DNA of 64,000 nt from Spirosoma terrae (GTDB taxonomy: Bacteria; Bacteroidota; Bacteroidia; Cytophagales; Spirosomataceae): the NCBI RefSeq assembly GCF_010435915.1, contig NZ_JAAFZH010000001.1, positions 1 through 64,000 of the forward strand, given 5' to 3'. Below are positions 45,201 to 54,136 of the stretch, in pieces (positions within the stretch are counted from its first letter, which is position 1; every line of letters starts with the position of its first letter). The position numbers were made by a program, and so were the translations under genes. The notes beneath the pieces were generated by a model that ran no database searches, was not told the origin of the DNA, and saw only the letters and a list, made by a program, of their open reading frames with translations.

Positions 45201-45336
45201 CTTTAAGCATACCATACCTGCCGATCAGATCTTCTCGCGTCGTCAGTATAAAACCAGTCTGATGCCTGATCCGGCGGCAATGGGGCTGAGCAATCAACAA
45301 TTGGCTGACCTGGCTGCTTTCTTGTTGAAACAGTAA
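42250..45336 (+). CDS. PVC-type haem-binding dehydrogenase-like protein with HEAT repeats and cytochrome c domain
   Basis: From the ATG at 42250 the protein has 1028 residues. A hydrophobic signal (PLIFTTIGLFLLAGQ) is followed by a beta-propeller of the membrane-bound dehydrogenase type (ATLWAEAPMFYNPTNIDIDARGRVWVTEAVNY; VVSCAPNLVVYTDENGD; GLDHDHSLHALVAGPDG; DIAVGTDGAIYVADWYDP). A HEAT-like helical repeat region occupies the middle (about residues 490-830). The C-terminal cytochrome c domain has NCATCHRHGQ (CxxCH) and a possible distal Met in LMPDPAAMG. It is probably a periplasmic oxidoreductase for sugars or polyols, with electrons passed to its haem. The preceding isomerase-like gene likely shares the pathway. 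Confidence 0.88.
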   Translation: MSMRTVFSVNTTPLIFTTIGLFLLAGQVFQPKLAFKSGYHNEPPSLRSVAVSADSSTNTLYLPDDLEATLWAEAPMFYNPTNIDIDARGRVWVTEAVNYRKFNNKPEGRLDHPEGERIVILEDTNGDGKADKSKVFVTDPELVSPMGIAVIGNKVIVSCAPNLVVYTDENGDDKPDRKEVMLTGFGGLDHDHSLHALVAGPDGKYYFNTGNAGPHVVTDKDGWTLRSGSLYVGGTPYNKINHGNQVSDDGRVWTGGMALRINADGSDLKVMGHNFRNNYETALDSYGNMWQNDNDDEVVACRTSWLMEGGNAGYFSNDGTRTWKADQRPGQVIPTAHWHQEDPGVMPVGDITGSGSPTGMVMYEGDELGPNYRGMLLSAEAGRNVIFSYKPEPVGAGFRLSRTDFISTFPKVDENYKWNNIEKDTRKWFRPSDIAVGTDGAIYVADWYDPVVGGHQMKDQTGYGRIYRITPKGKNLKAPKIDLRTTQGQIAALLNPAVNVRVLGFEALEEQGEKVIEPVMALLTSPNPYHRARAIFLLAHLGAEGQFEVERLLKAVDTPVRITALRALRSITPENSKSIPALTASQKALLPLLGNLANDPSPAVRREVAIALRDVPYNDCRFMLLNLIKGYDGQDRYYLTALGQAADGKEDALVADLRLSMGTDPLEWDQKTANLVWELHPATLVPQLKKRAESSKLTVDARKQAVVTLGFIKSQAAAKAMVDLTKSPEKDIADQANYWVNFRRGNDWATLLNWEDVAPTKISAEEQAMIAKRELFLNEYTSNSEKRKAALQLARDPEGGKVLVGLAADGKLSDELIKAVGPAILKNPDQSVRTMAKEYFSKKSEPKPEKPAIAEIATAKAPAETTSIDKSDTKGTGSTPTNADSPITQIALLTGNEQSGRTVFRTNCATCHRHGQQGADIGPDLTKIHQKLDKNGLLDAILYPSAGIAFGYEPWLITTKKGQTFYGFLVSDSEQSVVIKGIKGFKHTIPADQIFSRRQYKTSLMPDPAAMGLSNQQLADLAAFLLKQ

Positions 45337-45366
45337 ATAGTCTTTAAATCAGGGTGTTGTAGTAGG

Positions 45367-45957
45367 TTATTTGTTAACCGTATACCCCAATTTTTTCAAT
45401 TCCGCAGCCGTCAGATTTACTACGTTCACGTCCAGCTTGATGGGTGATAAAGGTGTATCGGTAGAGTCGGTTTTGACGGCGACAATAGCGTCAATAACAT
45501 CCATGCCCTTAAAAACCTGACCAAAAACGGTGTATTTGTCGTCGAGTCGGTGTAGGCCTTCTTTGTTCTGAACGATATAAAACTGACAACCCGCTGATAA
45601 CATGCCGGGATTGTCGTCGCGCCCGGCTCCAACCGCACCATATACGTGACGGATGGTTGGGCGAAACTCGGGTTTCAACAGATAAGGAGAGTCAGAAAAA
45701 CCCGCAGGCGTATCAGGGCAGCCGCCCTGAGCAACAAAGTTTTTGATGACCCGATTGAAGGTTAACGTATCCCAATACTGTTGATTGGCCAGTTTAATAA
45801 AACTGGCTTTGTGAGTAGGTGTTTCGTCATAGAGCCAGAAAAGCACCTCTCCCATATTGGTTTTGATCTGACCAATCGGGTAGGTTTTTTCGGGTTTGGG
45901 TGGCGTTAGGAACGTAGCAGCGTAAAAAAGCAGGAGTAAAACGGTTGGCATAGTCAT
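45367..45957 (-). CDS. Cyclophilin-type peptidyl-prolyl cis-trans isomerase
   Basis: The 196-residue protein has an N-terminal hydrophobic signal (VLLLLFYAATFL), so it acts in the envelope. The cyclophilin fold shows FNRVIKNFVAQGGCP (catalytic Arg), then GMLSAGCQFYIVQ and YTVFGQVFKGMDVIDAI. An insertion after QGGCPD (residues about 85-110, TPAGFSDSPYLLKPEFRP) is typical of bacterial secreted cyclophilins. It catalyses proline isomerisation during folding of exported proteins. It is convergent with the haem-protein gene. Confidence 0.92.
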   Translation of the reverse strand: MTMPTVLLLLFYAATFLTPPKPEKTYPIGQIKTNMGEVLFWLYDETPTHKASFIKLANQQYWDTLTFNRVIKNFVAQGGCPDTPAGFSDSPYLLKPEFRPTIRHVYGAVGAGRDDNPGMLSAGCQFYIVQNKEGLHRLDDKYTVFGQVFKGMDVIDAIVAVKTDSTDTPLSPIKLDVNVVNLTAAELKKLGYTVNK

Positions 45958-46106
45958 TCTTGGTTAGCAGGCTGTAAGCCCTTAAATATACCCAGCAACA
46001 GCAATACATTAAACCCTAACTCACAAATTGGAGTCATAGATGTGGGTTTGTGGAAAAACAGCTGTTCATTCATCTATCACAGCAATCTACCTACGTAACA
46101 AAAGCT

Positions 46107-49100
46107 ATGCATTATAGTCTCATCCTGATTCTTCTGTTCACTACGTTGACTACTTCAGCTCAGAAAGGCGGAACTGTGAATCCCCCTGATTATACCCGCG
46201 ACTGGCGACGAGCCGATTCGTTAGCGGACAAAGGACTCCCAAAATCAGCGTTGGCCATTGCCAATCGAATTTATAAAGAAGCTAAAGCGCAGAATAATTA
46301 CCCGCAGATAGCCAAAGCGGCCATGCACCGGATGTTTTTTCGTAGCTATTCCGACGAACAGGCTTATGTCGAACTGGTTCGTTCGATGGAGGCCGATATA
46401 CGCGATACACCCGAGCCTGCCAAGTCGGTATTACAGTCGGTAATGGCGGATATTTACTGGCAGTATTTTCAGCAAAACCGGTATAAGTTTTATAACCGCA
46501 CTACAGTTGGACGACCTATAAAAGGCAGCGGGCAACCGAATGTGTCAACAGGAAATACAGAAACGACCGATTCTACTGCCGATTTTAGAACCTGGGATGC
46601 CAATCATCTTATCGAACGTATAACCGAGGCTTATCTGGCATCGGTAAAGGCGAAGGATATTCTTCAAAAAACGCCCGTGTCCGCCTTCGATGTGCTTATT
46701 GAAAAAGGTGATCCAGAAACGCGCCCACTACGTCCTACGCTCTATGATTTGCTGGCCCATCGGGCTATTGGCTTCTTTCAGAATACAGAACCCGATTTGC
46801 TGAAGCCTATTTTTAAGTTCGAGCTTGATCAGCCGGGCTATTTTGCGAGCCCCGATGCCTTTACCAAACTGACGATTCAGAGCCGGGATTCGTTGTCGGG
46901 CCGTTTTCAGGCTTTGCTGCTTTATCAGCAATTACTGGCTTTTCATTTGGCCGACAACAACGCGGCCGCTCTGGCTGATGTAGATGTATTGCGGCTATCA
47001 TTTGTAAACCAGCATAGTGTTGTTTCCAATAAAGATTCGTTATACCAGCAAGCGCTCGAAAAAGGAATCGCGCAGTATAAAAATCAACCTGCTGAAGCCG
47101 TTTATGCGTATCAACTCGCGGAAGCGTTAGCCAATTTTGATCCTCCCGTGCGTCCGCTCGACGATAATGAGTTGACCGCTGAAACGGAGCCAGAAAAGCA
47201 GTCGCGCTGGAACAACAAGCGAGCGGCTGATCTTTGTCAGGATCTCATCAAACGCTTTCCCAAAACGCAGGCCGCAAAAAAAGCGACGTTGTTATTAAGT
47301 CGTTTACTCAATCCAACATATTCGTTGCAGGTAGAGCACGTAAACGTCCCAGATCAGCCGTTTCGGGCATTGGTCAGTTATCAGAACGTCCGAAAAGTTA
47401 CGTATCGCATCATACGCTTATCGGTTGCGGAATTAGAAACGTATCGCGACAATCAGGGTGAGGAAATCCAGCGGAAGAAATATGCGTCCTGGCTAAAGCG
47501 GGCGGTAGTACTTGAAAACTCAGTAAACCTTCCTGACGATGGTGATCTGAATCGACATTCGGTTGAAATGCCGATAAAAGGGTTGCCACTAGGCCATTAT
47601 CTGCTTCTGGCAATAACCGACGATAAATTCACGGAGAAAGCAGAAACGGTTCAGTACGCAGCCTTCTCGGTTTCGTCGCTTAGTTATTTGCTTGAGCCAG
47701 TGAATAACAACAACGAAGCCAGTCAGAAACTGATCGTTGCCAATCGTACAACGGGTGCGCCGTTAGCCGACGTAGCGGTAACCATTGTTGAAACGGGGAA
47801 AGTAAACAACGCTGACAAGCGTACGCTTGGCCTAACCGATAAAAACGGGCAGCGTACCGTATCGATGAGTTTGCTGCCAACTCAAAGTGCATTTGTATAT
47901 CTGATTGCAAGTGGGAAAGATACATTAGTTTCCGACCGTCAATATCATTATCGATTTGCCAATAATACGGATGAAGAGCGTTCTCAAACCGTTACGAAGC
48001 TATTCACTGATCGGGCTATTTATCGGCCCGGCCAGCTGATTTATGTGAAAGGTTTGGTTTACGAAGGGAAAACGAACCAGTACGCTGTGGTGGCCGATCG
48101 GGACGTAGCGATTGAACTGATTGATTATAACGGCGAACGAGTATCGAAACAAACACTGAAAACAAACGAGTTTGGTACGTTTGCCGCTACGTTCACCGCT
48201 CCGGTTGGGAAACTGACGGGCGCGATGACGATTCAGAGCGCCTTCGGATCGGCCAGTGTTCGGGTTGAGGAATACAAACGGCCAACCTTTGAGGTCAAGA
48301 CTAAGCCAATCAAAAGGGCATTCAAATTAGATCAGCTTGTTACGGTAACAGCCGAAGCCAAAACCTTTTCGGGGGCGACTGTTGATGGAGCCGAGGTGCG
48401 CTATCGGGTTGTGCGAAAACTTCGTCAGCGCTGGTATTGGTGGTATATGCCCCGAAACGTAAATCAGACCGAAATTGCGAACGGAACGGCTCAAACTGAC
48501 GAGAAAGGAAATGTGAACATCAGCTTCACCGCCCTGCCAGATCGGGAAAAATCTCGCCAGGATAACCCCGTTTTTGATTTCGAACTAACAATCGACGTAA
48601 CAGATCGTGCTGGCGAAACACGTAGCACAACCCAAACGCTCAGCATTGGTTATTCGGCTTTACAGGCTGAACTCGCCATACCCGATCAGATAGAAAAGAA
48701 TAATCCTGAGCCATTTCCGATACGTATCACCAATCAATCGGGTGAAAAAGTATCGGCCAAAGGCCAGCTAACCGTCTATAAACTGCAACCGCCCTCCCGC
48801 CAACTGCGAAATCGTTTGTGGAGCCGCCCAGATCGGCAGTTATTGAGTCGGGACGAGTTTGAAAAATTGTTTCCCAATGATTTGTATGCTGCTGAAAATG
48901 ATCCGCGTTCCTGGCCTAAAGGCGCTGTCGTACAGCAACAAGCCATTACGTATCCGGCTGATTCGCTCGTAAAACCGACTATTAATACCTATAGCGCTGG
49001 CGAGTACGTAGCGGAATTTAGCGTAACAGATTCGTCGGGAGAAACTACCAAAGAGCGGGCCTTTTTCGCCGTCGTTGATGACAAGCAGCCAACGGCATCG

Positions 49101-52100
49101 GCACGTATCGATAGCTGGGTACAAGTCCGTAAAGCTACGGCCGAGCCAGGGCAGGAGGCTATTTTCTGGGTTGGTAATCGCCAGCCGTCCTGGGTGCTGA
49201 TGTTAGTCGAGCAAAACCGACGCATTGTTCGGCAGGAATGGATTCAGACCGACGGCAAGCCGAAACGCATAGGGTTACCCGTAACGGAAAAAGAAAGAGG
49301 AGGTTTTGCCGTTCATTTTGCGATGGTACAAGATGGTCGGCTGTATCAGAAAACACAGCCGATAACAGTTCCATTTACCAACAAACAGCTTACCATCAAT
49401 ACGCAGACATTTCGGAATAAGCTCAAACCCGGTCAGCAGGAAGAATGGACACTAACGATCGCTGGACTTGACAAAAAGCCTGCCGAAATGGTAGCTACGC
49501 TGTACGACGCGTCGCTGGATATGTTTGATCGGCTCGATTGGCAAACATCTGTCTATCAGGTTTATTCTCCAATGTTTTACGGTTGGCAGTCTGGTAGCTT
49601 TAATGCGCAACACAGCAATGCACTTTTTTACCAATATCGGCCACAGCCGCAGTTTCAGACCCTTCGCTACGATCAGTTAAGCTGGATGGGGTATCGGTAT
49701 TCTCCGTACGGAAACCGTCCATTTTCGCATATAGTACGTACCAGTACACTGAAAGAACTGGATGCCGCCGTTCGCCTGTCTATTCAACGTAGTGGAAATA
49801 CAATCAGTGGTACGGCCAAACTCAAAGATGGTTCGGCTGTTCCGGGCATTACTATTCTGATAAGTGGTTCAACAACGGCTGCTGTAACGGACGCGAAAGG
49901 TAAATTCTCATTAACAGCCGGTTCGGCGAAAGAAGACGTAATGCTGGTGATTTCGGCTGTAGGATACACAACGAACGAGGCTGTTATCAAGCAAAAAGCT
50001 GTCTCGATTCGCTTGACCCCCGATACTCGTGAACTAAGCGAAGTGGTTGTAGTCGGATATGGCACACAGCAGCGGAGAGATGTTACCGGTGCAGTTGCCA
50101 AGATGAACACGGCTCGAATGGCCGCTCCTATGGCTGTTGAGGCATCGGTGGCAGCCGAAAAGGATATGGCTAACCTGTCGAACGATGCGGCAGGTGCACC
50201 CAACAAACCACAGTCGCAGCCAGAGTTGATAAATCCCCGCCGGAATTTTAACGAAACGGCGTTCTTTATTCCGCAGGTCAAAACAGATGATCAGGGACGT
50301 ATCGTGCTTAAATTTACGATGCCTGAAGCCTTAACCCGCTGGCGTTTGTTGGCCTTTGCCCACACAAAGGATCTGAAAACGGGTACGCTCGAACGGGAAG
50401 TGGTTACGCAAAAAGAGCTGATGATTACAGCGAATGCTCCTCGCTTCATGCGTGAAGGAGACACCATTCGCGTAACAGCCCGCGTGAATAACCTGACCGA
50501 TAAGTCGATGGCCGTAGTTGCCAGCCTGAATCTGGTGGACGGCTTAACGGGGGAGCCTATCAATCAGAAACTGCTACGTAGTAACTCACAAACGAACGTA
50601 ACCATAGCGGGCGGCCAGGGGCAGGCCGTCGGATGGACATTGATTGTTCCGGCTGGGGTTGAAACCGTTACGTATCGACTGACAGCCCAGTCAGGAAGCT
50701 TTACCGATGGCGAAGAATTTACGCTGCCCGTCCTGCCAAACCGGATGCTCGTTACTGATACGCAGCCATTTTGGATAAACGGATCGCGTTCGGGCGAAAC
50801 GAAAGAATTTAAGCTGAAAGCGCTGACCAGTCTGAACCCTGAGTTGCCGGTTCAGCATGAGCGACTGACGGTAGAAGTAACGAGCAATCCGGGCTGGTAT
50901 GCGCTTCAATCGCTGCCCTATCTGATGGAGTATCGGTATGAGTGCGTTGAGCAACTGTTCAGTCGTTTGTATGCCAACAGCCTGGCTGCTCATATTATTA
51001 ACAGTAAGCCTGCCTTTAAGCAGGTTATTGCCGAGTGGCAAAAGAATCCGCCCAGAAATCCGCTGCAATCAAACGAAGAGCTACGAGCCGTAGCGCTCGA
51101 AAACTCGCCCTGGCTGGCTGAAGCTCGTTCGGAATCCGCTCGTCAGGCGCAACTAGGTATACTGCTCGATCAAAACCGGCTAAGTCTTGAACAGGAGCAG
51201 GCGTTTGCAAAACTAGCACAACTCCAGGCTGAGAATGGCGGCTTCCGTTGGTTTGGTGGTATGCAGCCCAGCTTGCCAATGACACTGCACATTCTGAGTG
51301 GATTAGGGCATTTACAAAAACTGGGCGTAAACTTTTCCTCCGACTTGCAGGCGTCTATCACCGATATGCAGACGAAAGCGATTCGCTATGCAGATGCCGA
51401 AATGGAAAAGTGGGTTGAGGAGCAGAAGAAAAATAAGACGAACAGCATCTGGTACTTTTCGGCAACGCAGTATCTGTATGCGCGTAGCTTTTATCAGGAT
51501 AAACCGCTGGATAAAGCCCTGCTTGCTTACCTGAAGCAACGTGTTGCCGAAGACTGGCTTAAGCAGAGCTTGCAGGGACAGGCGTTCTCGGCCCTGGCCT
51601 TGCATCGGTTTGGCGACAAAGTAACGCCTAATGGTATTTTGAAATCGTTGCTCGAACGGACTCGTCAGTCGGAAGAGCTGGGAACGTACTGGCCCGATAA
51701 CGTAAGTGGCTTGCAATGGTACCAGACGCCTATCGAAACCCAGGCGTATCTGATTGAAGCCTTTGATGAAATCAGGCAGGATCAGGCTCTGGTCGATGCT
51801 ATGAAACGCTGGTTGCTACGTCAGAAACAGACCCAATCGTGGTCATCGACGAAAGCAACGACCGAAGCTGTTTATGCCTTGTTGCTACGTGGTGGCGACT
51901 GGCTCGATACGAAAATGAATACGCAGGTTAGCCTGGGGGGGCAGTCTATCGAGAGCCGGATTACGAAAACCGAACAAATTACCGGTTATGAGAAAATAAC
52001 CTACGTAGCGTCGGAAATTAAACCCGATATGGGCGTAATCCAGATTACTAAAAAAGGAGAAGGCCCAGCCTGGGGGGCGCTGTACTGGCAGCATTTTGAA

Positions 52101-52559
52101 CCACTCGACCGTGTGATGCCTGGTAGTGCCGGACTATCGGTTCAGAAAACACTGTACATACAACGTGATTCGCCAAGCGGTCCTGTTATCACACCCGTAG
52201 ATGGCAAAACGTCGCTTAAGCCGGGCGACCTAATTAAGGTGCGGTTAATTCTGAAAACGGACCGACTAATGGAATACGTCCACCTGAAAGACAGCCGGGC
52301 ATCCGGTTTTGAACCGGTAGCGGCTTTGTCGGGCTATAAGTATCAGAACGGGTTAGGCTATTACGAAGCGCCCCGCGATGCCAGCACCGACTTCTTTATG
52401 AATTACCTGCCTGTGGGTACACACGTGTTTGAGTATGACTTGCGCGTTGCTCAGACAGGTAATTTCTCGGCGGGAGTCGCTACGGTACAGTGCTTCTATG
52501 CGCCTGAATTTGCAGCCCATTCGGCGGGTGGTCGGGTGCAGGTAGCGCCTACGAAGTAA
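46107..52559 (+). CDS. Alpha-2-macroglobulin family protein with SusC-like insertion
   Basis: From the ATG at 46107 the protein has 2150 residues with a signal peptide (MHYSLILILLFTTLTTSAQ). An N-terminal helical region is followed by macroglobulin domains including the MG2 core (LFTDRAIYRPGQLIYVKGLVY). Around residues 1230-1325 lies a carboxypeptidase-regulatory-like segment (AVPGITILISG..GYTTNEAV) ending in EVVVVGYGTQQRRDVTGAV, the signature of SusC/RagA TonB-dependent receptors. A P/Q/A-rich stretch follows, then the A2M domain (ALTRWRLLAFAHTKDLK). The thioester motif is CVEQ (Cys about 1613), followed by the helical thioester domain. It should trap proteases covalently at the cell surface. 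Confidence 0.93.
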   Translation: MHYSLILILLFTTLTTSAQKGGTVNPPDYTRDWRRADSLADKGLPKSALAIANRIYKEAKAQNNYPQIAKAAMHRMFFRSYSDEQAYVELVRSMEADIRDTPEPAKSVLQSVMADIYWQYFQQNRYKFYNRTTVGRPIKGSGQPNVSTGNTETTDSTADFRTWDANHLIERITEAYLASVKAKDILQKTPVSAFDVLIEKGDPETRPLRPTLYDLLAHRAIGFFQNTEPDLLKPIFKFELDQPGYFASPDAFTKLTIQSRDSLSGRFQALLLYQQLLAFHLADNNAAALADVDVLRLSFVNQHSVVSNKDSLYQQALEKGIAQYKNQPAEAVYAYQLAEALANFDPPVRPLDDNELTAETEPEKQSRWNNKRAADLCQDLIKRFPKTQAAKKATLLLSRLLNPTYSLQVEHVNVPDQPFRALVSYQNVRKVTYRIIRLSVAELETYRDNQGEEIQRKKYASWLKRAVVLENSVNLPDDGDLNRHSVEMPIKGLPLGHYLLLAITDDKFTEKAETVQYAAFSVSSLSYLLEPVNNNNEASQKLIVANRTTGAPLADVAVTIVETGKVNNADKRTLGLTDKNGQRTVSMSLLPTQSAFVYLIASGKDTLVSDRQYHYRFANNTDEERSQTVTKLFTDRAIYRPGQLIYVKGLVYEGKTNQYAVVADRDVAIELIDYNGERVSKQTLKTNEFGTFAATFTAPVGKLTGAMTIQSAFGSASVRVEEYKRPTFEVKTKPIKRAFKLDQLVTVTAEAKTFSGATVDGAEVRYRVVRKLRQRWYWWYMPRNVNQTEIANGTAQTDEKGNVNISFTALPDREKSRQDNPVFDFELTIDVTDRAGETRSTTQTLSIGYSALQAELAIPDQIEKNNPEPFPIRITNQSGEKVSAKGQLTVYKLQPPSRQLRNRLWSRPDRQLLSRDEFEKLFPNDLYAAENDPRSWPKGAVVQQQAITYPADSLVKPTINTYSAGEYVAEFSVTDSSGETTKERAFFAVVDDKQPTASARIDSWVQVRKATAEPGQEAIFWVGNRQPSWVLMLVEQNRRIVRQEWIQTDGKPKRIGLPVTEKERGGFAVHFAMVQDGRLYQKTQPITVPFTNKQLTINTQTFRNKLKPGQQEEWTLTIAGLDKKPAEMVATLYDASLDMFDRLDWQTSVYQVYSPMFYGWQSGSFNAQHSNALFYQYRPQPQFQTLRYDQLSWMGYRYSPYGNRPFSHIVRTSTLKELDAAVRLSIQRSGNTISGTAKLKDGSAVPGITILISGSTTAAVTDAKGKFSLTAGSAKEDVMLVISAVGYTTNEAVIKQKAVSIRLTPDTRELSEVVVVGYGTQQRRDVTGAVAKMNTARMAAPMAVEASVAAEKDMANLSNDAAGAPNKPQSQPELINPRRNFNETAFFIPQVKTDDQGRIVLKFTMPEALTRWRLLAFAHTKDLKTGTLEREVVTQKELMITANAPRFMREGDTIRVTARVNNLTDKSMAVVASLNLVDGLTGEPINQKLLRSNSQTNVTIAGGQGQAVGWTLIVPAGVETVTYRLTAQSGSFTDGEEFTLPVLPNRMLVTDTQPFWINGSRSGETKEFKLKALTSLNPELPVQHERLTVEVTSNPGWYALQSLPYLMEYRYECVEQLFSRLYANSLAAHIINSKPAFKQVIAEWQKNPPRNPLQSNEELRAVALENSPWLAEARSESARQAQLGILLDQNRLSLEQEQAFAKLAQLQAENGGFRWFGGMQPSLPMTLHILSGLGHLQKLGVNFSSDLQASITDMQTKAIRYADAEMEKWVEEQKKNKTNSIWYFSATQYLYARSFYQDKPLDKALLAYLKQRVAEDWLKQSLQGQAFSALALHRFGDKVTPNGILKSLLERTRQSEELGTYWPDNVSGLQWYQTPIETQAYLIEAFDEIRQDQALVDAMKRWLLRQKQTQSWSSTKATTEAVYALLLRGGDWLDTKMNTQVSLGGQSIESRITKTEQITGYEKITYVASEIKPDMGVIQITKKGEGPAWGALYWQHFEPLDRVMPGSAGLSVQKTLYIQRDSPSGPVITPVDGKTSLKPGDLIKVRLILKTDRLMEYVHLKDSRASGFEPVAALSGYKYQNGLGYYEAPRDASTDFFMNYLPVGTHVFEYDLRVAQTGNFSAGVATVQCFYAPEFAAHSAGGRVQVAPTK

Positions 52560-52562
52560 GGT

Positions 52563-52865
52563 TTAATTGCAACTGCTAACCAGAGATGCTCGGGCATCCT
52601 GAATGGCTTTCAGTTGCGCCTGTGTTACGAAATTACAGTTCTGGGCTGCGGCCAGATAGGCATCGTATGCCGCAACAACCGATTTGCAGTTAGCCGAAGT
52701 TGGGGAAGCTGCATATGTGTTAATAGCCGCCGAATAAGCGTTCGATTTGGCCGTTAGGTTTGCCTGCGTACAAGGGCCTCCTGGATCTGGATCACTATTT
52801 TTCTTGCAGCTAACAGCAAACGTGAATAGAACGATCAGGATGGCAAGAATAGAACGTGTCTTCAT
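52563..52865 (-). CDS. Small lipoprotein, function unknown
   Basis: From the ATG at 52865 the protein has 100 residues with a lipoprotein signal (ILIVLFTFAVSC). The mature part is alanine-rich and helical with four further cysteines (PCTQANL, NCKSVV, QNCNFV, SSCN), which could form two disulphides. No family is recognised. It is convergent with the alpha-2-macroglobulin gene, only 3 bases apart. Confidence 0.7.
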   Translation of the reverse strand: MKTRSILAILIVLFTFAVSCKKNSDPDPGGPCTQANLTAKSNAYSAAINTYAASPTSANCKSVVAAYDAYLAAAQNCNFVTQAQLKAIQDARASLVSSCN

Positions 52866-53180
52866 GGTAATGAACAAGATAAGTGTGGATAAAAGTAAAT
52901 AGAAGAACGTGTATGGCTTTCATTTGAGTTAGTAACCGGTCAGGTTGACTAACTCAAATGAAAGGCTAAAAAAGGCTCAAATTCATGATCGAGGTGTGGC
53001 CCGACGTAACAGAGTTTATGCGATTAGAGTCCTCAATGGAAGAATGTTGAAGCAAATGTAGCATAGGTCCCAGGACCGCAAGTTTATTGGAATATATACT
53101 AGGTTTATGGTTTCGATTAAAGGTTTGACGCTATTCGGACCTATATTCAGGCAGGCTAACAGACCTCACGTTTGTGTCGT
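52866..53180. other. Intergenic region with one hairpin
   Basis: No gene is seen in this 315-base stretch. It holds a 17-base-arm inverted repeat (CTTTCATTTGAGTTAGT at 52917-52933 and its complement at 52948-52964) with a 14-base loop, and one isolated exact DnaA-box 9-mer (52884-52892, minus), probably by chance. Confidence 0.6.
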
Positions 53181-54104
53181 ATGAAAAGAAAAATAAGGCG
53201 ATTTCTCAACGAACCCCTGCAAGAACAAATTCGCGAAGTACAAAACCAGCTTCGACAGGCAAGAGAAGATAATGCAGCGACTAAACTGGTGATGGGCGCA
53301 GCGTTAGCGAAACTAGCTCGACAAGCTAATTCCCTGAGAGAAGCAGAATTTAAAGTATTTTCCCAGTTTGGCGATGATGGTATTATTCAATACTTAATCA
53401 GTCGTATTAAACCTCGTGTGGATACGTTTGTTGAATTTGGTGTTGAAAATTACGAAGAAGCCAACACCCGGTTTTTGCTACTGAACGATAATTGGAAGGG
53501 GTTGATTATCGATGGTTCGCCAGCCTTCATCGATTCCATTAAGGCCAGTGCATTTTACTGGCGTCATAGCTTAAAAGCTGTTGCGAGTTTTGTTACCGCT
53601 GAAAACATCAATCAGTTGCTCATTAACAATGGAATTACTGGGCAGATCGGGTTGCTCAGTATTGATATCGATGGCAACGATTATTGGGTCTGGAAAGCAA
53701 TTACCGTGGTTGATGCCGATATTGTGGTTGTTGAATATAATAGCCTTTTTGGGGCTGAGCGATCAATTAGCGTCCCTTATAAGCCTGATTTTGTGCGTGA
53801 GCAGGCTCATTACTCCTACTTATACTTCGGCGCTTCGCTCCCCGCCTTGTATAATTTAGCCATCGAAAAGGGATATGCCTTCGTTGGCTGTAATCAGGCA
53901 GGAAACAATGCCTATTTTGTCAAGCAGGATAAATTAAACGGCATACCTGGTCTGTCCGTTGATGAGGGTTACGTCTATTCTCGTTTTCGGGAAAGCCGGA
54001 ATCAGGAAGGACAAATGTCTTTTCTGGATGGCATCGAACGTAGCGCCCTAATCGAAGGTCTTCCGGTTATTAATACACGAACGAATAAAGAAGAAACGTT
54101 GTAA
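53181..54104 (+). CDS. FkbM-like / methyltransferase-fold hypothetical protein
   Basis: From the ATG at 53181 the protein has 307 residues (a TTG three codons earlier is less likely). A basic, coiled-coil-like N-terminus (EPLQEQIREVQNQLRQ) is followed by SQFGDDGIIQYLISRI, then VDTFVEFGVENYEEANTRFLLLNDNWKGLIIDGSP, which resembles the SAM-binding fold of FkbM-type proteins. Later LLSIDIDGNDYWVWKAI and DIVVVEYNSLFG occur. Such proteins often accompany polysaccharide or glycan genes, but none are present here. Function is unknown. Confidence 0.75.
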   Translation: MKRKIRRFLNEPLQEQIREVQNQLRQAREDNAATKLVMGAALAKLARQANSLREAEFKVFSQFGDDGIIQYLISRIKPRVDTFVEFGVENYEEANTRFLLLNDNWKGLIIDGSPAFIDSIKASAFYWRHSLKAVASFVTAENINQLLINNGITGQIGLLSIDIDGNDYWVWKAITVVDADIVVVEYNSLFGAERSISVPYKPDFVREQAHYSYLYFGASLPALYNLAIEKGYAFVGCNQAGNNAYFVKQDKLNGIPGLSVDEGYVYSRFRESRNQEGQMSFLDGIERSALIEGLPVINTRTNKEETL

Positions 54105-54136
54105 GCTAGAGGCATTGACAACTCCTTTAGTTAGGG

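Noticed and set aside
52884..52892. Exact DnaA-box 9-mer in the gap after the alpha-2-macroglobulin gene
   Set aside because: It is isolated; a single 9-mer is expected by chance in 64 kb, unlike the cluster at 1925-2275.
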